A DNA stretch of 52,141 nt from Polyangiaceae bacterium (lineage in GTDB: Bacteria > Myxococcota_A > Polyangia > Polyangiales > Polyangiaceae): NCBI GenBank assembly GCA_009780955.1, contig WQZB01000028.1, positions 1 to 52,141 of the forward strand. The letters are read 5' to 3'. Of the stretch, positions 38,132-45,887 are shown one piece after another (position 1 is the first letter of the stretch; every line of letters begins with the position of its first letter). The position numbers were made by a program, and so were the translations under genes. Under the pieces are notes generated by a model that had not been told where the DNA came from, searched no databases, and saw only the letters and a list, made by a program, of their open reading frames with translations.

Positions 38132-39712
38132 TCAGCTGCGTGCCGTCCGGCGACGGCGTACTGCACCGACCGTCATGGCAAGCATGCCCGCAAGCGTGGC
38201 AAAGTCCGCGTTCGCAGCTCCGCCACCCATCTGGCAGCCGCCACCGCTCGACGAATTGCCGTTGCCACTGGGTTGCGCCGGACTGCCGTTGCCAGCGTTA
38301 CCAGGGGTCTCGGGCGTGCCGCCGGCCGGGGTGTTGACAGGGGTGGTGGCGTCGGCCGAAGCATCCGACGCGTCGCTGCTCGCATCTGCGCCGGCGTCGT
38401 TGCCTGGTCCAGCGTCTTCGCAGATGACGCACTTGCCATCCATGTTGGCGCCATACGTGTTGCCGCAGCATGGCAGATCACACAGTCCTGTATCCATGTT
38501 GCAGTTGTTGGAGCGGCATTCAGGACTTGCCGTGCATGGATGGCCGAAGCCGAACCCGCACAAGTCGTCGCTCGTGTCGCACACACCGCTCACGCAAACG
38601 ATGGCCCCCACGTCCGGCGTGCATATCCCGTCGAGCTCAGGATCATGTCCCGGGATGGTGGGAATCGGCTTACCGTTAGCGAGTTGTGGCACGCACATTT
38701 CCAATTCGGTATTGCAGAAATTGCCCGTATCGCAATCGCTATCTACGATGCAGCCAGGAATGCACACATTCGTGGTTGGATCGCACTGGTTGGAGCGGCA
38801 TTCCTGGTTCGCGGTGCATGCGTGACCAATATCGTATCCGCACAAGTCGTCGGCGGTGTCGCAGACGCCGCTCGTACAGACGATCGCGCCCACTTCCTCT
38901 GTGCATGTTCCATCGAGCTCAGGGTCATGCCCTTGGATGGTGGGAATAGGCTCACCATTGTCGAGTTGCGCCACACACAACTCAGTCTCCGTATTGCAGA
39001 AGGTGCTTGTTTCGCAATCGGTATCGACCGCGCAGCCTCCCGTTGCGTTGATCGACACAATTTGGAGTCCTTGGACGCCCGTCACATTGTGGACGACAAA
39101 ATCAATCGTGTTGATCCCAGCTTGGAAGAACGTTGAGCCTGCCAGAACCACGAAGGGGGTAGGGGCTGGGACTATTCCCGGTTGGGGAGGGTTGGGATTG
39201 AAGTTTGGATTCTGGCTCACAACCCCCGTATCGTGACCGTTTACGAAGATGGAACAGTAATCGTCGCACGCCCACGAACCGCTGATCGTCACGGTTGATG
39301 GCGGCATGCCGTCAGGCACCGTGAACGAAGTCGTGTACGTGTAGTCCGTGGTGTTGTTGCCGGCGCCGTTGAGCTGACAACTGATCCAGGTTGCGGGCGA
39401 GATGTTGGCAATCCAGGCGGTAGGCGGAGCGAGTTGGGGCCGAGCGGTAGCAATCGCGGCTGTGCTTGCACACCGTACGTCAGTACTCGACACTTTGTAA
39501 TGGGGGTCCACGGCCCCGAGTGCAAGCTGCGCTCCCAGATCATCCACACCGGTCCGGAACAACCCCGTGATGGTGATCGCATCGGACGTTGCCGTTCGTT
39601 CGTTGGATGTGGATGGCGACGACGAGCACGCGGCAATGACACCGCTTGCGACCAATATGGTTGCAAGAGATCGTCTAGAAAAGAATGTTTGACTGCAGAA
39701 CAACGAATTCAT
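38132..39712 (-). CDS. Cys-rich surface lipoprotein with two repeat units and MYXO-CTERM-like tail (paralogue B)
   Basis: A 526-residue protein built like paralogue A: lipoprotein signal ending VIAACSSS, a beta-sandwich region with 'VTISGSWACDDYCSIFVNG' (about residues 40-240, with an inserted Pro-rich loop NPNPPQPGIVPAPTP), two Cys-rich units (CETSTFCNTETELCVAQ and CDTGNFCNTELEMCVPQ start them), CCGNTYG, the GPGNDAGADAS linker and the tail GGGCQMGGG plus hydrophobic segment plus RRRR. ATG at 39712 was chosen because the longer frame adds residues before a clear signal peptide. The N-terminal domain differs clearly from A, while the last 150 residues are almost the same, which points to gene conversion at the 3' ends. 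Confidence 0.78.
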   Translation of the reverse strand: MNSLFCSQTFFSRRSLATILVASGVIAACSSSPSTSNERTATSDAITITGLFRTGVDDLGAQLALGAVDPHYKVSSTDVRCASTAAIATARPQLAPPTAWIANISPATWISCQLNGAGNNTTDYTYTTSFTVPDGMPPSTVTISGSWACDDYCSIFVNGHDTGVVSQNPNFNPNPPQPGIVPAPTPFVVLAGSTFFQAGINTIDFVVHNVTGVQGLQIVSINATGGCAVDTDCETSTFCNTETELCVAQLDNGEPIPTIQGHDPELDGTCTEEVGAIVCTSGVCDTADDLCGYDIGHACTANQECRSNQCDPTTNVCIPGCIVDSDCDTGNFCNTELEMCVPQLANGKPIPTIPGHDPELDGICTPDVGAIVCVSGVCDTSDDLCGFGFGHPCTASPECRSNNCNMDTGLCDLPCCGNTYGANMDGKCVICEDAGPGNDAGADASSDASDASADATTPVNTPAGGTPETPGNAGNGSPAQPSGNGNSSSGGGCQMGGGAANADFATLAGMLAMTVGAVRRRRTARS

Positions 39713-39727
39713 GATTTTGATTCCTTC

Positions 39728-39747
39728 TGCGGCAACGATTGGCCGCA
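39728..39747 (-). promoter_or_regulatory. TGCGG-N10-CCGCA stem-loop before the RBS of paralogue B
   Basis: In gene direction TGCGGCCAATCGTTGCCGCA, then AGAAGG and the start codon. It differs from the paralogue A copy at a single loop base. Confidence 0.65.
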
Positions 39748-39804
39748 CTGTCCATTGAGTTTTGAAGTGGCAACTTAAGGAATGAGATTGGCAATGCGAT
39801 CGGG

Positions 39805-41607
39805 TTACGAGCGCACAGTCTTCTGACGGCGGCGGACGGCGCCTGCCACAGTCATGGCCAGCAGACTAGCCGCCATGGTGAAGCCTGCATTCGACGCGCC
39901 ACCGCTCATCTGGCATCCGCCACCGCTCGACGAATTGCCGTTGCCACTGGGTTGTGCCGGACTGCCGTTACCAGCGTTGCCAGGTTCTTGCGGCGTGCCT
40001 TCGATCGGAGTGTTGCCGGGCGTGGCGTCGCCCGAAGCATCGGACGCGTCGGCATTCGCGTCTGCGCCGGCGTCGTTGCCTGGTCCAGCGTCTTCGCAGA
40101 TAACGCAATCGCCGCCCCCGTAAGTATTGCCGCAGCATGGCAGGTCACACAGTCCCGTATCCATGTTGCAGTTGTTGGAGCGGCATTCCGGACTTGCGGT
40201 GCATGCGTGGCCGAACGCGAACCCGCACAAGTCATCGCTCGTGTCACACACACCGCTCACGCACACGATGGCACCCACTTCCTCTGTGCATGTTCCATCA
40301 AGAGGAGGCGTATGTCCCGGGATGGTGGGAATTGGCTTCCCGTTACTGAGTTGCGGTGTGCACATGAACGACGAGGTATCGCAGAAATTGCCCGCTGCGC
40401 AGTCGCTATCGACAACACAACTAAGCTGTTGGCACTGCGCGTCGGGTTCCGGACCGAGGAGCCATGGTTTGAAGTCCGATAGGTCGAAGTCACCGCCTAG
40501 AACGTCTCCCGTGCCGCTGGGATTCGCCGGGTTGGTGGGACCGCTGGGATCACCCCACCAGTTGCAGGTAAGGTCGCGAGGCGAGTCGAGAGGCGGGTCG
40601 TCGATCTGCACGCCTGCAAGGGCAAAGCCCACAATGTTGTTGTCGTGCATTTGGATGCTCGAATTCGGTGCAAGGAAATCGCCGATGCGGATCCCGAATC
40701 CAATTCCCGTTTCGATAATGTTGTTGTCGACGGTGATGTTGCTGTTTGCGCCAAAGAGACCGATGGCCGTGGCGATTCCTCCGGTCACGGGTTCCACAAC
40801 GGTGTTGGTGATTGTGTTGCCCGTTACCGTCGCATTTTGCGTGCTGTAGAAGTAGACGCCACGCGCATTGTTGTCCATCAAGTTGTTCGAGACGGTGATA
40901 TTTGAATCAAAAAGAATTGGGTCCTGACTCGCGAAAGCAATGGCCGCAGCCTCATGGCCAAGGAAGCTGTTCTCGTTGATGAGTACGTTGGAAACAGGAA
41001 CAGGACCGCCTCGGTCGGTGTAGATACCCTTACCCTGTGCGGAACCCGGCTCGTTGTTATTCAGAAAAAGATTGTGCTGAATGACCGCCTGCGTCGTGCC
41101 AAGATTGTTGAGGCTGATACCTGCCGTGTTGTTTTGGAAGATGTTATTGACGATCTGCGTGCCATCAATGCCGTTCACCATCCAAATGCCAAAGCCCGTC
41201 CAGAACGGGATTGTGCTGTCTTGAATGGTAAAGCCGTCGAATACGACGTTGTCGGTAACGACGGCCGTGCCTCCTGGAGCCGCGAGGATGGATTCGGCGC
41301 CTATGCGATTGCGCGCATCCACACCGGCTTGTGCGCCGAGAAACGTTAGTGCCTTGTCGACGATGACAACCCCGAAAGCGTCTCCGGCCGTGTACATACC
41401 CGCCGCGACATGCACGGTATCGCCGGCAACGGATTGATCGACAACGTATAGGATGGTCTCGCACGGAGCTGCGCCATTCGAGCAGTCGGTGGTATCCGAT
41501 CCTGTTTCTGCCACGTAGCGATCGGCAGCCTGCGCGGCAGATACCCCCATTGCCGCCGTGGCCAAAACCGCACCCATAGGAATTCGGAGAGCCTTAGAAC
41601 GGAACAT
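39805..41607 (-). CDS. beta-helix surface protein with one Cys-rich unit and MYXO-CTERM-like tail (paralogue C)
   Basis: A 600-residue exported protein. ATG at 41607 opens a Sec signal peptide (MFRSKALRIPMG, cleavage after AQAAD). Residues about 25-370 carry right-handed parallel beta-helix repeats (for example VFDGFTIQDS, IVNNIFQNNTAGISLNN, VSNNLMDNNARGVYFYS, VTGNTITNT), the Nos-D/pectate-lyase-like fold that usually binds or cleaves polysaccharides; no catalytic set can be pointed to. One Cys-rich unit follows (SCVVDSDCAAGNFCDTSS...), then CCGNTYGGGDCVICEDAG, the Asp/Ala linker and the tail GGGCQMSGG, hydrophobic segment, RRRQK. Unlike A, B and D its 3' flank lacks the R element; its tail is also more diverged. 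Confidence 0.8.
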   Translation of the reverse strand: MFRSKALRIPMGAVLATAAMGVSAAQAADRYVAETGSDTTDCSNGAAPCETILYVVDQSVAGDTVHVAAGMYTAGDAFGVVIVDKALTFLGAQAGVDARNRIGAESILAAPGGTAVVTDNVVFDGFTIQDSTIPFWTGFGIWMVNGIDGTQIVNNIFQNNTAGISLNNLGTTQAVIQHNLFLNNNEPGSAQGKGIYTDRGGPVPVSNVLINENSFLGHEAAAIAFASQDPILFDSNITVSNNLMDNNARGVYFYSTQNATVTGNTITNTVVEPVTGGIATAIGLFGANSNITVDNNIIETGIGFGIRIGDFLAPNSSIQMHDNNIVGFALAGVQIDDPPLDSPRDLTCNWWGDPSGPTNPANPSGTGDVLGGDFDLSDFKPWLLGPEPDAQCQQLSCVVDSDCAAGNFCDTSSFMCTPQLSNGKPIPTIPGHTPPLDGTCTEEVGAIVCVSGVCDTSDDLCGFAFGHACTASPECRSNNCNMDTGLCDLPCCGNTYGGGDCVICEDAGPGNDAGADANADASDASGDATPGNTPIEGTPQEPGNAGNGSPAQPSGNGNSSSGGGCQMSGGASNAGFTMAASLLAMTVAGAVRRRQKTVRS

Positions 41608-41628
41608 GATAGAGACGAATTGCCCTTC

Positions 41629-41649
41629 TGCGGTCATCCAACAGCCGCA
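41629..41649 (-). promoter_or_regulatory. TGCGG-N11-CCGCA stem-loop before the RBS of paralogue C
   Basis: In gene direction TGCGGCTGTTGGATGACCGCA is followed by AGAAGG; the start codon comes 16 bp after. The arms are kept while the loop differs from A and B, as expected if pairing or dyad symmetry matters. Confidence 0.6.
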
Positions 41650-41973
41650 CCCATCGTGAAGTGCAATGGCTCTGCCAGTACGCGGCCAGTAGGCGGATAA
41701 GACATCGCCACTCGAACGGTCGCATGCGCGTGTGCCGTCAAGTCCCGTGTGCGCGCTCGCCCTCTAACGAAACCCCCAATGCACGCACTCTCGACGTCGG
41801 CAAGCGACCGGGCGAGCGCAGAGGCGCAATCGTCGACGGACACCCTAGCTGGCTGTGGCGAGATCGATTCTCGACACAGGCCCCTGCCTGAACTTCACCC
41901 GATTCGGTAGACCCCCGAGTTGCACGAAAATGCCCACTGAAAAAATGCGGACGGGCGGCGACGCATGCATGCA
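41650..41973. other. upstream region of paralogue C, strongly conserved with that of D
   Basis: About 240 bp (41650-41890) match the region upstream of paralogue D base by base over long runs, for example CTCTGCCAGTACGCGGCCAGTA and GCAAGCGACCGGGCGAGCGC. It should hold the promoter. The remaining bases to 41973 include a GCATGC tandem just left of R3. No gene seen. Confidence 0.55.
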
Positions 41974-42135
41974 TGCGCCACCGCCCGCGATATTTTCAAT
42001 AATCTGTCAGAGCGTGTTCTACAGCCGTCGCGAGCGAATCGAGGCTAGGGCGGAGCGCGAGCACCGCGCGGAACAGCCTGTTGCGGCTTTGAGCGCCGAC
42101 GCATCGTGGCGCGCAGCAGGCTGTCGAACACGCTC
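41974..42135. repeat. 3' element R3 behind paralogue D
   Basis: Copy of R2, about 15 bp shorter through a deletion between the inner arms (42092-42110). It keeps AGAGCGTGTTC, the core GGAACAGCCTGTTGCGGCTTTG (from 42070) and the inverse arms next to the stop codon of paralogue D. Confidence 0.75.
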
Positions 42136-43971
42136 TCAGCTGCGTGCCGTCCGGCGACGGCGTACTGCACCGACCGTCATGGCAAGCATGCCCGCAAGCG
42201 TGGCAAAGTCCGCGTTCGATGCTCCGCCGCCCATCTGGCAGCCGCCACCGCTCGACGAATTGCCGTTGCCACTGGGTTGTGCCGGACTGCCGTTGCCAGC
42301 GTTACCAGGGATCTGCGGCGTGCCGTCAGCCGGAGTGTTGCCGGGCGTGGCGTCGCCCGAAGCATCGGACGCGTCGGCATTCGCGTCTGTGCCGGCGTCG
42401 TTGCCCGGTCCAGCGTCTTCGCAGATGACGCAATCGCCACCCCCGTAAGTATTGCCGCAGCATGGCAGATCACACAGTCCCGTATCCATGTTGCAGTTGT
42501 TGGAGCGGCATTCAGGACTTGCCGTGCATGGATGGCCGAAGGCGAACCCGCACAAGTCGTCGCTCGTGTCGCACACACCGCTCACGCACACGATGGCTCC
42601 CACTTCCTCTGTGCATGTTCCATCGAGAGGAGGCTCATGCCCAGGAATCGTGGGAATTGGTTTCCCGCTACTGAGTTGCGGTGTGCACATGAACGACGAG
42701 GTATCGCAAAAATTGCCCGCCGCGCAGTCGCTATCGACGACACAACTAAGCTGTTGGCACTGCGCGTCTGGTTCCGGACCGAGGAGCCATGGTTTGAAGT
42801 CCGATAGGGCGAAGTCACCGGCTAGCACGTCTCCCGTACCGCCGGGATTCGCCGGGTTGGTGGGACCGCTGGGATCTCCCCACCAGTTGCAGGTAAGGTC
42901 GCGAGGCGAATCGAGAGGCAGATCATCGATCTGCACGCCTGCGAGCACAAAGCCTACGATGTTGTTATCATGAACCTGGATCCTCGAATTCGGCGCAAGG
43001 AAATCGCCGATGCGAATTCCGAATCCAATTCCCGCCTCGAGATCGTTGTTATCGATTGTAATATTGCTGTTTCCGCCGAAGATACCGATGGTCGTGGCGG
43101 TGCCGCCGTCTATCGGGGCCACGTTCGTGTTCGTGATCGTGTTGCCCGTCACCGTCGCATTTTGCGTGTTGTAGAAGGAAACGCCGCGGGCGCACTCATC
43201 GATCGTGTTGTTCGAAATGGTAATATTCAAGGTGGGCAGGGCTGGGTCCTGGCTATTGAAGCCGATGGCGGCACTGCTCTGATCGGTGAATGTATTCGAG
43301 TCGATGAGCACGTTGTCGACCGAACCGCCCACGTACTCATCGGTATAAATGCCGGTGCCTGATGCGGGTCCAGGTGGAAGATTGTTGTTCTGGAAAAGAT
43401 TGTGCTGGATGACCGTCTGCGTTGCGCCGGCGTTCGAAAGCCCAATGCCCGCAATATTGTCTTGGAAGATGTTGTTGACGATTCGAGTGCCATCCACCGG
43501 AGGAATGGTTATATCTCCATGATTGTACAGCAATATGCCATACCCCATGAAGGGTTGAACCGCGCTGTCCTGAATCGTAAAACCATCGAAGACGACATTG
43601 CTCGCTGTGACGTGAATCCCATTGGGGACACTGAGGATGGTTTCGGCGCCGACGCGATTGCGTGCGTCAACGCCCGCCTGAGCGCCAAGAAGTGTCAGCG
43701 TTTTCCTGACGTATAGAACCGGGGCTTGCCCTGGCCCTGGCTCCAGAGGGACGTAGGTACCTGCAGCGAAATGCACAGTATCCCCCGCTGCAGCCTGATC
43801 CAGGGTGTATTGGAGAGTCAAACACGGAGCGGCGCTGCTCGAGCAGTCATTGGCGGTGTCGGATCCATTTGTTGCAATGTAGCGATCGGCAGCGAGCGCG
43901 GTGGATGCGCCCATTGCCGCCGTCGCCATAACCACACCCAGCGGGATTCGGAGAGCTTTAGAACGGAACAT
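42136..43971 (-). CDS. beta-helix surface protein with one Cys-rich unit and MYXO-CTERM-like tail (paralogue D)
   Basis: A 611-residue close relative of paralogue C: signal peptide MFRSKALRIPLG ending ALAAD, beta-helix region (about 25-385) with repeats such as VFDGFTIQDS, IVNNIFQDNIAGIGLSN, ISNNTIDECARGVSFYN and IDNNDLEAGIGFGIRIGD, then one Cys-rich unit nearly the same as in C, CCGNTYGGGDC, the Asp/Ala linker and the tail GGGCQMGGG plus hydrophobic segment plus RRRR. The tail and R3 flank are closer to A and B than to C, so the 3' part has been exchanged between paralogues. ATG at 43971 opens the signal peptide; the longer frame runs into the conserved upstream region. Probably surface displayed, perhaps binding polysaccharide. 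Confidence 0.8.
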   Translation of the reverse strand: MFRSKALRIPLGVVMATAAMGASTALAADRYIATNGSDTANDCSSSAAPCLTLQYTLDQAAAGDTVHFAAGTYVPLEPGPGQAPVLYVRKTLTLLGAQAGVDARNRVGAETILSVPNGIHVTASNVVFDGFTIQDSAVQPFMGYGILLYNHGDITIPPVDGTRIVNNIFQDNIAGIGLSNAGATQTVIQHNLFQNNNLPPGPASGTGIYTDEYVGGSVDNVLIDSNTFTDQSSAAIGFNSQDPALPTLNITISNNTIDECARGVSFYNTQNATVTGNTITNTNVAPIDGGTATTIGIFGGNSNITIDNNDLEAGIGFGIRIGDFLAPNSRIQVHDNNIVGFVLAGVQIDDLPLDSPRDLTCNWWGDPSGPTNPANPGGTGDVLAGDFALSDFKPWLLGPEPDAQCQQLSCVVDSDCAAGNFCDTSSFMCTPQLSSGKPIPTIPGHEPPLDGTCTEEVGAIVCVSGVCDTSDDLCGFAFGHPCTASPECRSNNCNMDTGLCDLPCCGNTYGGGDCVICEDAGPGNDAGTDANADASDASGDATPGNTPADGTPQIPGNAGNGSPAQPSGNGNSSSGGGCQMGGGASNADFATLAGMLAMTVGAVRRRRTARS

Positions 43972-43991
43972 GACGAGACGAATTGCCCTTC

Positions 43992-44012
43992 TGCGGTCAT
44001 GAAATGGCCGCA
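43992..44012 (-). promoter_or_regulatory. TGCGG-N11-CCGCA stem-loop before the RBS of paralogue D
   Basis: In gene direction TGCGGCCATTTCATGACCGCA, then AGAAGG and the start codon 15 bp later. It completes the set of four. Confidence 0.62.
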
Positions 44013-44114
44013 CCCACCATGAAAGTGCAACGGCTCTGCCAGTACGCGGCCAGTACGCGAATAGGACATCGCCACTCGAACGGTCGCATGCGCGTGTGCC
44101 GTCAAGTCCCGCGA

Positions 44115-44163
44115 CTTCATTAGCACTACTGCCGGGCAATTCCCGGCAGTAGTGCTAATGAAG
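44115..44163. repeat. 49-bp perfect hairpin inserted upstream of paralogue D
   Basis: A 22-bp arm starting CTTCATTAGCACTACTGCCG is followed by the loop CAATT and its exact inverse copy. It interrupts the upstream region shared with paralogue C at the corresponding site (about 41744), where C has unrelated bases. Perfect arms suggest a recent event, such as a tiny inverted-repeat insertion or a scar. Confidence 0.8.
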
Positions 44164-44283
44164 CACCAATGACATGCACTCTCGACATCGGCAAGCGACC
44201 GGGCGAGCGCAGAGGCACAATCGTCGACGGACATTCCAGCGGGCTGTGACGAGATCGATTCTCGACACAGGCCCCTGGCGGAC

Positions 44284-44307
44284 GGAACAGCCTGCCGCTG
44301 CTGTCTT
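44284..44307. repeat. 3' core element behind gdhA
   Basis: In gene direction AGCAGCGGCAGGCTGTTCCG begins a few bases after the gdhA stop codon. It shares GGCAGGCTGTTCCG-type core bases with the elements behind the Cys-rich paralogues, cdsA and the last gene of the window. The rest of the 44013-44283 interval is the upstream region of paralogue D. Confidence 0.5.
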
Positions 44308-45660
44308 CTACGGGAAGATTTCGCGTTCTTTATACACCGCCTCGATGCGCGAGAGCGCGAGGGCGTAGGCCGCGATGCGGCGATCGACCTTGTGTTGGCG
44401 CGCAAAATCACCGATCTCACGGTACGCGCGGATCATCGCCTTTTCGAGCTTGCTGTCGACTTCTTCCTCCGTCCAGCTTTCCGAGCGCTTGTTCTGCACC
44501 CACTCGTAGTAGCTCACGGTCACGCCACCAGCGTTCGCAAGAACGTCGGGAATGATATCGATGCCCTTGTCGAGGACGATTTTCTCGCCCGAAGGGTTGA
44601 TTGGCCCATTGGCACCTTCCACGACGACTTTGCAGTCGAGCAAGCGCGCTTCGCTCTCGCCGACTTGGTTTTCAAGTGCACAAGGCGCGAAGATATCGGC
44701 CTTTTGCTTGAAAAAATCTTCGCGCGTGACAGCTTTGCCACCGGGATAACCTGCGATCGATCCATTGGCAATCACCCAGTCTTGGAGCTTGTGCGCATTA
44801 AAGCCTTCGGGATTGACCATGTAGCCCGAGTGATCGCCCACCGCGACGGTGGATACACCGAGGCGAGAAAGAATCACCGCGAAATGCGAGCCAACGTTGC
44901 CAAAACCTTGAACCATCATCGTGGAGCCTTCGAGGTTGAAGTTTTTCTCGGCGGCCCACTCGATCGCGCAATAAACGGCGCCTTGCCCCGTGGCCTTGGC
45001 ACGGCCAAGCGTTCCGCCGGACGCAACGGGCTTGCCTGTGACAACGCCTCGGACGCTTTGCTTGTTCGCCGAACCAACCATGTTCGAATACGTGTCCATC
45101 ATCCACGCCATGGTTTGGCTATTCGTGCCAACGTCGGGCGCAGGGATGTCGTACTCCGGCCCAATGTTGTCACTGAGAGCATGCGTGAAACGACGGGTAA
45201 TGCGCTGGAGTTCTGCCTTGCTCACGGCATGCGGATCGAACTTGATACCCCCCTTGGCACCACCGAACGGAATGCGCATAAGCGCACTTTTCCACGTCAT
45301 CATGGACGCAAGAGCCTTGACGTCGTCGAGCGTGAGCGACGGATGGAAGCGCATGCCACCCTTGAAGGGTCCAAGAAGGTTATTGTGTTGGACACGATAG
45401 CCTTTGAAAAGGCGCACTTCCTCGTTATCCATTTTCACAGGAAAGTTTACGATGATTTCATTTTTCGGTTGGCTCAAGATCGTGCGGACAAAGTCTTGAA
45501 GGTTAATGACTTTGGCCGCACAATCGAGATAATCTTGGATGACTTTGAAAAAGTCGTACTCTTTCACCATGATGGATCGCGACGAACAAGGGGTCGGGGG
45601 AACCGCGCTGAACGGCGCCGCTGCCTGCAGAGTTTCGAGCGAAGGGCTGGTCGGTTTCAT
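44308..45660 (-). CDS. gdhA: Glu/Leu/Phe/Val dehydrogenase (glutamate dehydrogenase type)
   Basis: A 450-residue cytosolic enzyme for the NAD(P)-linked oxidative deamination of glutamate or the reverse reaction. The substrate site is clear: GYRVQHNNLLGPFKGGMRFHP and IPFGGAKGGIKFDP with the catalytic Lys, then DIPAPDVGTNSQTMAWMMDTY. The nucleotide fold has VQGFGNVGSHFAVIL, and the C-terminal part contains GANGPINPSGEKIVLDKGIDIIPDVLANAGGVTVSYYEWVQN. The first 30 residues are an unconserved extension; ATG at 45570 (MVKEYDFFKVIQ) is a good alternative start. Cofactor preference cannot be set from here. Upstream lies the inverted-repeat element at 45715. Confidence 0.93.
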   Translation of the reverse strand: MKPTSPSLETLQAAAPFSAVPPTPCSSRSIMVKEYDFFKVIQDYLDCAAKVINLQDFVRTILSQPKNEIIVNFPVKMDNEEVRLFKGYRVQHNNLLGPFKGGMRFHPSLTLDDVKALASMMTWKSALMRIPFGGAKGGIKFDPHAVSKAELQRITRRFTHALSDNIGPEYDIPAPDVGTNSQTMAWMMDTYSNMVGSANKQSVRGVVTGKPVASGGTLGRAKATGQGAVYCAIEWAAEKNFNLEGSTMMVQGFGNVGSHFAVILSRLGVSTVAVGDHSGYMVNPEGFNAHKLQDWVIANGSIAGYPGGKAVTREDFFKQKADIFAPCALENQVGESEARLLDCKVVVEGANGPINPSGEKIVLDKGIDIIPDVLANAGGVTVSYYEWVQNKRSESWTEEEVDSKLEKAMIRAYREIGDFARQHKVDRRIAAYALALSRIEAVYKEREIFP

Positions 45661-45714
45661 CGAGGTTTCTATTTAGTCTATTTCATCGTACAAGCACAAA
45701 AACCTGGCAGTTCA

Positions 45715-45887
45715 GACCGCTTTCAAGTTGGCGTGAGGTCGAGGCGGGGCCGAGGAGCGGACCGGAACAGCCTGCTTCGGCTTTGGTGCGTGTGCTTGTA
45801 TAGCACACGCACACGGCCTCGCACGGCTCGGCCAGAGGCCGCACCGCAAGGCCCCAACGAAGAGATCGCGCCAAATCGAAAGCGGTC
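45715..45887. repeat. 173-bp inverted-repeat element between cdsA and gdhA
   Basis: The ends GACCGCTTTCAAGTTGGCG (45715) and CGCCAAATCGAAAGCGGTC (to 45887) are inverse copies with three mismatches. Inside are a perfect 10-bp hairpin (GTGCGTGTGC, loop TTGTATA, GCACACGCAC; 45787-45813) and the core GGAACAGCCTGCTTCGGCTTTG (45764-45785). The right end overlaps the cdsA stop codon. A shortened copy lies at 51929. No transposase is encoded, so it is either a MITE-like element or a 3'-end RNA structure. Confidence 0.8.

Noticed and set aside
36333..44000. Tandem repeats considered as a possible CRISPR array
   Set aside because: Repeat units are about 280 bp, in frame and coding; there are no short direct repeats with unique spacers.
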